A stretch of 64,000 nt of DNA from Synaphobranchus kaupii (lineage: Eukaryota > Chordata > Actinopteri > Anguilliformes > Synaphobranchidae): assembly GCA_029718625.1 (NCBI GenBank), contig CM056376.1, positions 115,136,173-115,200,172 on the forward strand. Reading direction: 5' to 3'. Of this stretch, positions 55,373 through 64,000 are shown piece by piece. Positions within the stretch are counted from its first letter, which is position 1, and the number at the start of each line of letters is the position of its first letter. The notes under the pieces were generated by a model, which had not been told where the DNA came from, did not search any database, and saw only the letters and a list, made by a program, of their open reading frames with translations. The position numbers were made by a program, and so were the translations under genes.

Positions 55373-55680
55373 ATCACTTCTCCTTACTGAACCATCCAAA
55401 GCGTACCCCCACATAAAGTTCTGTATTACAATGGGATGAGGTGACTCTGGATCATACCCATGCTTTGTTAACCCAAGGATGTAACTTAAACATGCAGACC
55501 TATTTTCCCACATGGAAAACAGGATGTTGTGGAATGTGGCATTAATGAACATACATAACATGATATACGTTTTCTACTAAGCATTTTAACAGAATGATTC
55601 ATAAAATGATACCAGAGATTACTATCAAATGATCTGTAATCAGCTCCTTCTAACCAAGACACATTAGTTTGCAATACTTC
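55373..55680 (-). pseudogene. env: Endogenous retrovirus env SU fragment
   Basis: Minus-strand open pieces (55674-55486 and its continuation to 55373) carry WLEGADYRSFDSNLWYHFMN and, after a frame change, FMWGYALDGSVRR. They are directly interrupted by the gypsy LTR at 55372, and env resumes on the other side near 53498. The assignment rests on position between integrase and the SU/TM fragment and on glycoprotein-like character. Confidence 0.5.
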
Positions 55681-55960
55681 TCTTACTCTTTCATACGCGG
55701 ATTTGGTTCTGTATTATTGGAGCGGCTATTGTTTAAGTCCTGCCGTTGGACCTCGTTGGTGCATTCTTCACTCACCAGGATGGGGATGACAATACATGCT
55801 GCAATGAAGGTGAGGATGCACATGGCCTTCCACTGCCCACACCCTTGCCTGTGGAAGGGGTCCCAGTATTCTTCTGGCATGTTGGTGATGAGGCAGAGGT
55901 TACTAGCGCTTTAATATTCCCATTAATACCTCATAAGGGTAGATTCCTAATGCTCCCTTT

Positions 55961-56427
55961 TTACCTCTCATACTTAAGAGCAGCTACCCAGTTTAATTTT
56001 GTCTGAGCCATGGCTTTGGTCAATTTCGACTTCATTGTGCCATTAGCTTTCTCCACTGCGCCACCACTCGCTGGGTGATAGGCGCAGTCAGTTCCCAAAT
56101 CTACATGCAACATTTCACTTAGAGCTTCAATCACATTATTTACAAAATGTCTACCATTATATGATGTCAATTTGGTCGGTATGCCCCACCTGGGCACAAT
56201 TTCTTTCATTAAGGCTTTTGCTACCGATGGACTGGATGCTGCATGGCTGGGGAAAGCTTCAAACCCATTTTGAAAACGTCAATAAACACAAGGCAATACT
56301 TATATCCACCGCATGGTGTAAGCTCAATAAAATCCATCATTAAATGCGCAAATGGACCAGAAGGAGGGGGATGGGCCACTGGGTTCATACCTATCCCTCT
56401 GGCAACATTATTTTGTAAACAAATCAC
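55961..56427 (-). pseudogene. pol: Endogenous retrovirus integrase fragment
   Basis: Two minus-strand frames carry the catalytic core of a retroviral integrase. The first (56427 to about 56225) has FAHLMMDFIELTPCGGYKYC, containing the first Asp. The second (56209 to about 55961) has YNGRHFVNNVIEALSEMLHV, where the usual second Asp is replaced (TSYNG), and YHPASGGAVEKANGTMKSKL with the catalytic Glu. The Asp-to-Tyr change and the frameshift near 56215 mean it is inactive. Confidence 0.85.
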
Positions 56428-56664
56428 ACATCTATCACAAAAATCAGAAGCAATTATGCCGAAACCCGGAGAGAACCAGTCTGATTCAACCTGTCATATA
56501 ATTTCCGTTTTAGACGCATGCGTTACTCCATGTGCTATTTTAGCCATGTATGGAAGACAGGCTTATGGTAATATAGGCCTCCCATTTGGGCCTACCCAGA
56601 GTCCAACCGGATTCTGGAAACCACCCTTTTGTTTACACGGGTTTGCCGACTGCTGTAGAGAAGA

Positions 56665-57240
56665 TACACTGCCCGGCCAAAAAAAAGTCGCACACTGAAA
56701 TATTTTGTTGGACCGCCTTTAGCTTTGATTATGGCGCGCATTCATCGTGGCATTGTTTCGACAACCTTATGCAACGTCACAACGTTTATTTCCGTCCAGA
56801 CTTGCATTAATTTTTGGCCGAGATCTTGTATTGACGACAGGAGAGTCGAACCACTCCGTGAAGTCTTCTCCAGCACATCCCAAAGACTTTCAATGGAGTT
56901 AAGGTCATTTACATTTACATTTTACATTTACATTTTAGTCATTTGGCAGACGCTCTTATCCAGGACTCTGGTGGCCAATTCATGTGTGAAAATGATTCCT
57001 CATGCTCCCTGAACCACTCTTTCACAATTTGAGCCCGATGAATCTTGGCATTGTTGTCCTGGAATATGCCCATTGATGGGATAACCTGAACCTGGTCATT
57101 CAGTACATTCAGGTACTCAGCTGACTTCATTTTTTTGCTGCATAACATTGCTGAGCCTAGATCTGACCAATTGAAGCAACCCCAGATCATAACACTGCCT
57201 CCAGAGGCTTGTACAGTGGGCACTATGCATGACTGGTGTA
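56665..57240 (-). mobile_element. Degraded Tc1/mariner element inside the provirus
   Basis: The left end (GCCCGGCCAAAAAAAAGTCG) is a Tc1-type terminus shared with 48803. The minus strand encodes transposase pieces [37 protein letters not shown] and NWPPESW, corresponding to the second Asp region and the SPDLNPIE position in degenerate form. About 50 bp of SINE/LINE tail (56915-56958) interrupts it. The N-terminal half is missing. Confidence 0.8.
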
Positions 57241-57289
57241 ACTGTAACTGGTGTAACTCTGGGCAGTGTAGTACACTTAAATCAAACAG

Positions 57290-57600
57290 ACTAGATGTAT
57301 TTACACTTTGTACAGTCATTTGTAACACGGGGGAGGAAGGAGAAATGGCAGCAGATTTTGCAGCTGCATCAGCCACGGCATTTCCCTTTGACACAATCAC
57401 CTTTTCCTGTGTGTGCCTGACACTTACATACTGCCAGAGCAGTGGGCTTTAACATTGCTTCTAATAATTTTTTTACTAATAAGTGATGTTCTATAGGCTT
57501 ACCACTTGAAGTGAGGAAATCTCTTTCTTTCCACAATGCTCCAAAATCATGCACTTCACCAAACAGCACGAATCAGTGTATATAGTGAGAGATTTTCCTG
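57290..57600 (-). pseudogene. pol: Endogenous retrovirus RNase H fragment
   Basis: Minus-strand pieces contain [40 protein letters not shown] and [15 protein letters not shown], the C-terminal half of retroviral RNase H. They lie in two frames with a shift near 57380. Reverse transcriptase and protease are missing upstream, so gag joins RNase H by a large deletion. Confidence 0.85.
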
Positions 57601-57609
57601 CTGCCAAAT

Positions 57610-58076
57610 GACATGCTCTAGTGTCTAGTGACATTCTTTAGCTTGTCAGTTTTCTCAGCTTCTTGCCTTTCCGCATGGCTGGCATGGTTCTTCACTTCTT
57701 CCTAGGGCTTTTGTTCCCAGCCTATGCAGGTCAGCTTTGTCTTGTCCACCAGCTCCTTCCTCATTCCATTCATCATGGCTTGCTTCAGCAGGTTGCAAAG
57801 CAAGCCATTCGGGTCAGTGTCGTGTTCCAAGCCGGAACTCTATATCATCTTGTCTCTTATTCTTGCTTCAAAATCAGCCAAACACTCACTTGATCCTTGC
57901 TTCTCTTGTAGGAATCCCGAATCATGTCTAATGGGGTATGCGATTCTGATACGCTCGAGGAGTTCAGTCCATCGAGCATGATTCCGCGTCACCTCGACTG
58001 GCGGTTGTCCATCCAGATTTCCGAAGTCCCCTCTCTGGCTTATATAGTGTGCCTGACCGTGTGATCCCTGAGGCAT
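57610..58076 (-). pseudogene. gag: Endogenous retrovirus gag (capsid) fragment
   Basis: The minus strand shows WTELLERIRIAYPIRHDSG, CLADFEARIRDKMI and, after a stop, a hydrophilic segment with GMRKELVDKTKLTCIGWEQK and HASHAERQEAEK. This resembles the C-terminal capsid region of fish retroviral Gag. It precedes RNase H in the correct order for a minus-strand provirus. Confidence 0.65.
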
Positions 58077-58167
58077 CCAAATGTAGGTGTTCGAGACGAT
58101 GGATTACTTTACGTAAATCTTAATTAATGTCTCTCATTTGTAGTCTCTCGTTTGCAGCCTCATTCTA

Positions 58168-58740
58168 TGTACATTACATTACATTTATTTGGCAGACGCT
58201 TTTATCCAAAGCGACATACAATAAGTGCATATTGAGGTCATTGACGCAACTACAAAACAGGTCCGACAAAGCACAACTTTCTCACAACATAGGAGCTATC
58301 CCTAGCAATGAACAGAGAACACAGCTATACATTCTGAACTATATAATGGCAAAAAACACAAGTTAAATAGAAAAGCAAAAAAAAAAAAAAACAGGAAAGA
58401 AGTACTATAGAATTGGCCCTAGATGGGTAGTTTAGTCGAGGTGGAGTCTGAAAAAGTGCGGAAAACAGACAGTGTTTGAGCTGAGCACTGCGGAGTGGGG
58501 AGTTCTTAATTTTCACCACTGGGGAGCTAGGGTGGAAAAGCTCTGCAGTCGGGACCAGCGAGAGCCGTTACCACGGAGGGAGGGACGTGCAAGTCGCCCT
58601 GCAGCAGCAGAGCGAAGTGAAGTGGTCGAGCAGGAGCGTAGTGCTGGATTAAGTCCTGTAGGGAGGAGGGGCCTGACCTTTTGGCTGCAGTGTAGGGCAG
58701 GGTCAGAACTTTGAACCTAATCCTGACCTCAGCAGGGGGT
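58168..58740 (-). mobile_element. L2/CR1-type LINE 3' fragment
   Basis: Same family as 13332-14150. It has tail TTTGGCAGACGCTTTTATCC with TACATTACATT, a TCGAGGTGGAGTCTG region and a short protein relic (IRFKVLTLPYTAAKRSGP). It is truncated at about 58740 and carries an (A)n run at 58379-58391. Confidence 0.75.
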
Positions 58741-58897
58741 ACAACTGTTAGCACAGAGGAAAGGTTAAACCGTTCATTTGGATCAGATAATCAAATAAAA
58801 TTTAAATGACATTAAATTAATCCCGTTCTGTTAGCATCAGGTAAGACTACAAGCGTTCCTTCACCACTCAGATACTTCCGCTGTTTGGTGTCTCTGA

Positions 58898-59340
58898 GTG
58901 GAGCTTTTCAGGGTTCATATGTTTTTACTGTATACCAGGTGGTCTATCAGACCACATTTATCCACTTCAGCTTGCCTACAATGCTGCTTCTCCTTTAAAC
59001 CTGGACTACTGAAATTTCTGTGCACAGAAAATACTTCAAACATAGTTTATACATCTATCCAATTCACTCCTGAAGCTGGAGAATGTGCTTCTGTAGCTTT
59101 TCCCACAGTAGCTCCGTTAAGAGACAAAGGAATAATGTTATCACTGATAAATTTTGCTCTAGAGTGTAAGGGGAACTCAGGACAAAACAATACATGCTCT
59201 GCCCATTTACGTCTCTGGTGATCCCTTGGTCCATTACATGTGAATGAACAGGATATTGCTACAGTATTGTGATGCAATTGATTTTGCAATGTGACAGAAA
59301 TGGTCTTGCAATGTGTAAAGACACGGTAGAGACACAGCAT
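58898..59340 (-). pseudogene. Uncertain retroelement-like coding fragment
   Basis: The minus strand has an open frame (59340-59047) and a continuation to about 58900. It contains KWAEHVLFCPEFPLHSRAKF and, after a frame change, a Cys-containing hydrophilic stretch. The style resembles retroviral env, but its position upstream of gag does not fit the same provirus. It could be a second retrovirus copy or something else. I do not recognise it firmly. Confidence 0.3.
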
Positions 59341-59584
59341 GTAACATTTCTACATTTCTATTTGCAGCTGAAGTGTGCATTATCTCCTGGTTAATAAATT
59401 CAGAATTCATGTGTGTGAGTGTTTTGGGACTCTGTATGTTTTGGGCTTCTGTTTTATAGTATATTTACATGACATTTAACCAGAGCGGCTTACAAAAGCA
59501 CATTACCTAAAGGTTTAGTAAAGAGTAGAAATGATGCTACAGCATAACTTTACGTACGTAGCTGCAAGAGAGAGACTGAATATA

Positions 59585-60498
59585 CAGATCCTTTCCAAAA
59601 AATTAGAATATCATGGAAAAGTTGTTTTTTTTTCCATTCAAAAAGTGAAACTTTCATAGATTATAGATTCATTACACACAAAGTGAAATATTTCTAGCCT
59701 TTATTTGTTTCATTTTTCATAATTTTGGCTTACAGCTCCAGAAAACCCCCAAAACAGTATTTCAAGAAATTAGAATAGTGTGTCGAAAATCAGCATTTAC
59801 TTCAGTTATTTCAGAGAATTAATGTTTTAGACTGAGTGTCACACTCTAATCATCTAATTTACTCAAAACACCTGCAAAGTTTTTCTACAGATGTGTCGTT
59901 AAATTGGACAGGTATCTCAGTTTGGTTCAGTATGGGGAAGACTGCAGACTTGACAATTGGCCAGAAGACCATCATTGATACCCTCCAGAAGATGGGTAAG
60001 CCACAAAAGGTCATCGCTAAGGAGGCTGGCTGTTCACAGAGTGCAGTGTCCAAGCATATCAATAGAAAGTTTAGTGGAAGGGAAAAATGTGGCAGGAGAA
60101 GGTACACAAACAAAAGAGATGACCGTAGGCTTCAGCGGATTTTCAAGCAAAGACGATTCCAAAATTTGGCGGAGATGCAGAGGGAGTGGACTGAGGCTGG
60201 AGTCAGTGCTTCAAAAACCACAACGTACAGAGTGTGACACTCAGTCTAAAACATTAATTCTCTGAAATAACTGAAGTAAATGCTGATTTTCGACACACTA
60301 TTCTAATTTCTTGAAATACTGTTTTGGGGGTTTTCTGGAGCTGTAAGCCAAAATTATGAAAAATGAAACAAATAAAGGCTAGAAATATTTCACTTTGTGT
60401 GTAATGAATCTATAATCTATGAAAGTTTCACTTTTTGAATGGAATTATGGAAAAAAGAAAACTTTTCCATGATATTCTAATTTTTTGGAAAGGATCTG
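59585..60498 (+). mobile_element. Tc1-like element with ~260-bp inverted repeats and only an HTH ORF
   Basis: The ends are CAGATCCTTTCCAAAAAATT and its inverted complement, with TA on both sides (59583-59584 and 60499-60500). The arms match over about 260 bp, almost perfectly. Between them, a plus-strand ORF starting at 59932 encodes a Tc1-type N-terminal DNA-binding domain (GKTADLTIGQKTIIDTLQKM, KEAGCSQSAVSKHIN, GRRRYTNKRDDRRLQRIF) and then runs into the right arm. The catalytic domain is absent. It is a non-autonomous internally deleted derivative, 914 bp. Confidence 0.88.
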
Positions 60499-60619
60499 TA
60501 AGTATTTTAATCAGTAAATGAGTTTGAGCGTATACTGTTAGACGCATCAGTTAGCACAGCACAGCCATTATAAATGGATTCAGGATTGTTGAATCAAAAT
60601 GCAGTAGTATAAATAGGTA

Positions 60620-63362
60620 TATAATAATAATACATTTTATTAAAAAAGCGCCTTTCTCAAACGCAAGGACACTTCACAGAGCCAAAGAATAAAAACTACA
60701 AGGTCTAGCAAAGAACAACAGGAATACAAAGACAAAAAAGTTAAATCAATATGTATCTATGATTTTTTTTAAAAATAATAATTATAAAAATAAGAAATTA
60801 AAGGAAGAAGCAGACCAGGGAGAGGAGAGAAGTAAGAGAAACCTAGGGTGTAGAGGGTTTTGAATGTAGATATATTGGTGCAGACATGGAGATGTGGAGG
60901 TAGTGTGTTCCAGAGCTTGGGGGCCATGGCACTGAATGACCTGCCCCCCATAGAGGACAGTCTGGTTTTGGGAATGACCAGAAGTCCAGTGCCAGAGGAC
61001 CTGAGGTTGCGTGCAGGAGTGTATGGGAGGAGTAGTTTGGTGAGGTAGGAAGGGGCCAGACCGTTAAGTGCTTTGTAAGTGATGAGAAGGATGGGGGTAA
61101 TGTGAGCTGATTTTTTGGTGTGTGTGAGTACTCTGGCAGCTGAGTTTTGGATATATTGCAGTTTTTGGAGTGTTTTGCCAGGGATACCACAGAAAAGGGC
61201 ATTGCAGTAATCAAGAGGGGGGTTATGAATGCGTGGACTAGGGTTTCAGCATCATTCAGGGTGAGAGATGGGCGGAGTCGTGCAATGTTACGGAGATGGA
61301 AGAATGCATTCTTTGTGAGTGTTTATGTGGGGTTGGAAACTAAGTGATGGTTCAAATATGACACCAAGGTTGCGGATAGTAGATGAGGGTTTGACTAACA
61401 TCTATGTTAATAGCGAGGTTGGTGATCTGTGAGGTCAAGGTTTTAGGTGCTGTTAGAATTATTTCAGTTTTGAGAAAATTGGCAGCCATCCAGAGTTTTA
61501 TGTCACGAATGCAGGTTATGAGTGAGGGGGGTGGTAAAGGCTGTGATGTTTTTGTGCTGACATAAATCTGGGTATCATCGGCATAACAGTGGTATTTGTG
61601 ACCATGACGGTGAATGATTAGACCTAGGGGAAGCATGTAGATAATGAATAGAAGGGGGCCAAGAACAGATCCTTGGGGAACACCTTGTGTAATGGGGGCT
61701 GAGGAGGATTTATGCTTTCCTAAAATAATGAAGTGCTGTCTGTCTGAAAGGAATGATTTGAACCAGGCAAGAGCTGTACCAGCAAGACCAATGGTGGACT
61801 GTAAACGTGAGAGAAGAATATTGTGGTTAATGGTGTCAAATGCTGCACTAAGGGGTTAATTTTCATAGTTATGCTGATGATACACAGCTGTATATTTCTG
61901 TATTGCCTGAGGATGAAAGCCCAATCAGTTCCTTAGAAAACTGTCTGAATGATATTAATCTCTGGATGTCACAGAATTTTCTTCATTTGAATCAGGATAA
62001 GACTGAGATAATTATCATTGGCCCAGAGAGAAAGATTATCTAAGAACCTAGGACCTCTAGTGTCAAACAATAAACGTCAAGTTAAGAATCGAGGTGTAAT
62101 CTTGGATGCTGACCTAAGCTTTCTGCCACATATAAGAAATGTAACATGGGTGGCCTTTTTCCATTTGCGAAACATTGCTAAAGTAAGGCCTTTCCTCACG
62201 CAAGCTGATGCTGAACGGTTAATAAATGCCTTTGTTACAAGTAGATTAGACAACTGTAATGCTCTCTTCTCTGGTCTTTCAAAAAATATATAGAGCAGCT
62301 ACAACTTGTGCAAAACTCAGCTGCAAGAATCTTGACACGAACCAAGAAGAGAGCTCACATCACACCTCTACTTGCATCTCTGCATTGGCTGCCTGTGAAA
62401 TTTAGAATTGGTTTTAAAATTATTTTACTTGTTTTTAAAGCTCTGACTGGTTTAGCACCACTTTACATATCTGACCTGCTGAATAGATATCAGCCCAAAT
62501 GTGCCCACAGATCTTCTGGTGATAACTTGTTATGCATTCCAAAAGTAAATTATAAAAGAAATGGAGAAGCTTCTTTTTATTTCTATGCCCCCACATTATG
62601 GAATAGCTTGCCCAGACAGATCACCAAATGTAGCACTTTTTAAAAGCCTTCTGAAAACGTACTTCTTTAGGATGGCTTTTACTTGATTGTATCCTATTTT
62701 AGTTTTTACTTGTCTTTTGCTTTTACTTGTTTTATAAATATACATCTATATTGTCTTGTATTTCATTGTGTTTTATTGCATTTTGTTTTATCCTATTTTA
62801 TTATTTTGTTTTATCCCATTTTTTCTTTTTTTTCTTTTTATTAATTTTATATAGTTTTTTCCCAAAAAGATTTTATTATTTTTCTGATTTGTTTTATTCT
62901 GTTATATTGTCATTTATTTAATTGTGTTTTATTGCATTTTGTTTTATCCTATTTTATTATTTTATTCTATCCTAGTTTATTAGTTTGTATTGTGTTTATT
63001 TAATGTTATATTGTTTTATCCAATATTTTCCTGTTTTAACTGTTTATTATTTCCCTAGTGTGAAGCAGTTTGGGCTGCTACTTGTTGTATGAAAGGTGCT
63101 ATATGAATAAAGTTTATTATTATTATTTATTATTATAAGGAGAAGGAGGATATTTAATACAGTGTCAACGGAGAGGAGGAGATCATTTAAAACTCTCGTG
63201 AGTGCTGTCTCTGTGCTGTGTAATGGACGGAAACCAGACTGGAATGGCTCAAAAAGCTTATTAGTGGACTTATGGGTCTATAATTGAGATGGAACAACTC
63301 TCTCCATGATTTTGGCGAGGTATGGGAGGTTAGAGATGGGTCTGTAATTGTTAGGGTGCTAA
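60620..63362 (-). mobile_element. LINE (L2/CR1 group), minus strand, split by a nested LINE
   Basis: The 5' part (63362-63141) encodes NNYRPISNLPYLAKIMERVV and FQSGFRPLHSTETALTRVLN. The part from 61853 down encodes LSAAFDTINHNILLSRLQS, TQGVPQGSVLGPLLFIIYML and the catalytic YADDTQIYVS (about 61560), then further C-terminal relics to about 60850. The 3' end has AATAAAATGTATTATTATTA (about 60620-60645). The frame contains stops and shifts. The inserted LINE at 61854-63135 interrupts RT between LLLL and SAAFD. Confidence 0.88.
61854..63135 (+). mobile_element. LINE (L2/CR1 group), plus strand, nested insertion
   Basis: A 5'-truncated copy that begins just before the catalytic YADDTQLYIS. Downstream come LNDINLWMSQNFLHLN, GVILDADLSFLPHI, VTSRLDNCNALFSGL, LQLVQNSAARILTRTKKRAH and ITPLLASLHWLP. 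A stop after NI (about 62292) and shifts break it. A T-rich 3' region and the terminal GTGCTATATGAATAAAGTTT with (TTA)n end it. TAAGG flanks both ends (61849-61853 and 63136-63140), a 5-bp target duplication inside the host LINE. Confidence 0.88.
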
Positions 63363-63375
63363 TATACAGAAAACT

Positions 63376-64000
63376 CACTCTACTTTATTGTCTCTTTGTA
63401 ATTTCAATATGCCAATATCAGTCAGTTATAACCTATACAGTCTATGGTTATAACACATTATTAAATCAATTTTGCTCTCACAATAACAACTTGGATTTCT
63501 CACAGTGCAAAAAAATTACTCTATTTTTTTCAGGTTTATTCCAGTGAATGGCCCCTGTACCAGAGCTGCCTTTGCCTCTGTGATGGTCAGCAAGGTGCTG
63601 ACTGTGCTGATGCAACTTCACTATTAATATAATTACAGCTTCCATACTCTGCATCACAAGACGCATAATACCCCTGAAATAGCAGAACATTTCCTCACAC
63701 CGTGACCGACTGCGTCAGTGTGTGACACAGAGTGAGGGGAAGATGCAGGAACACAGAGAGGGACAGAAATGGCCTCTTCCCTATATCAGTGCACAAACAT
63801 GCTCTTCAGTCCCGCTAAGAAGTGTGTACGTTACACCACACAGTAACACACACAGCTCTGCAGTGAAGGCTTGGATGCTAAAAAAAAAAAAAAAAACAGG
63901 TCGCAGTGTGGCATAATGCTTAACCCTTTGAAGTGTAGTTTTTTTGGAATGTTTTTTCAAAATTCTAAGTCAGTGTTCTAGAACTTTGTTGATTGTTATC
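63376..64000. other. Intergenic, nothing recognised
   Basis: No coding family or repeat structure identified to the window end, apart from an A-tract at about 63880-63897. Confidence 0.45.

Noticed and set aside
57135..57452. Plus-strand ORF of 105 residues
   Set aside because: Antisense to Tc1 and retroviral RNase H fragments.

Overview
The window looks like ray-finned fish (teleost) nuclear DNA. The evidence is one vertebrate gene with conventional GT-AG exons, long TG/CA microsatellites, Tc1/mariner elements, tRNA-derived SINEs sharing a tail with L2-type LINEs, Ty3/gypsy solo LTRs, a copia relic and a decayed fish-type endogenous retrovirus. I cannot name the species.

The only host protein gene I can support is slc43a3 (equilibrative nucleobase transporter family, MFS fold). 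It lies on the minus strand from about 42998 (start codon 42892-42890) to a TAG at 23872-23870. Twelve coding exons can be placed with consistent splice phases. They total 1548 coding bases, about 515 residues. Exon 7 (29311-29447) is the least certain because it encodes the variable hydrophilic loop. The introns are crowded with repeats: a 2 kb Harbinger-like element in intron 10, chimeric Tc1 ends in intron 8, 51-bp and 36-bp minisatellites in intron 6, small MITEs in introns 4 and 5, and a copia gag-protease relic plus a 48-bp minisatellite in intron 2.

1-23.8 kb (downstream of the gene) is intergenic repeat: an inverted-repeat MITE, a 424-bp solo LTR, a CpG-rich patch, a 2.6 kb element bounded by inverted ends between two CA/TG tracts, several minisatellites, a hammerhead-like motif, two SINEs, a TTAA-flanked MITE, an L2 3' end, a 3 kb foldback structure with LTR insertions, and a second LTR with a perfect target duplication.

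43-49.7 kb (upstream of the gene) holds a nearly full-length Tc1 element with a broken transposase, a SINE and a 1.46 kb solo LTR. 49.7-64 kb is a transposon graveyard: a ZMYM1-like/hAT-type pseudogene, then a minus-strand endogenous retrovirus (gag, RNase H, integrase and env pieces in order) invaded by a Ty3/gypsy element, a Tc1 fragment and an L2 fragment. A Tc1-derived MITE with very long inverted repeats follows, and last a LINE nested in an opposite-strand LINE with a 5-bp target duplication. No rRNA, functional tRNA or CRISPR was seen. Minisatellite copy numbers are estimates from reading the sequence. Splice sites, TSDs and reading frames were checked base by base where stated.
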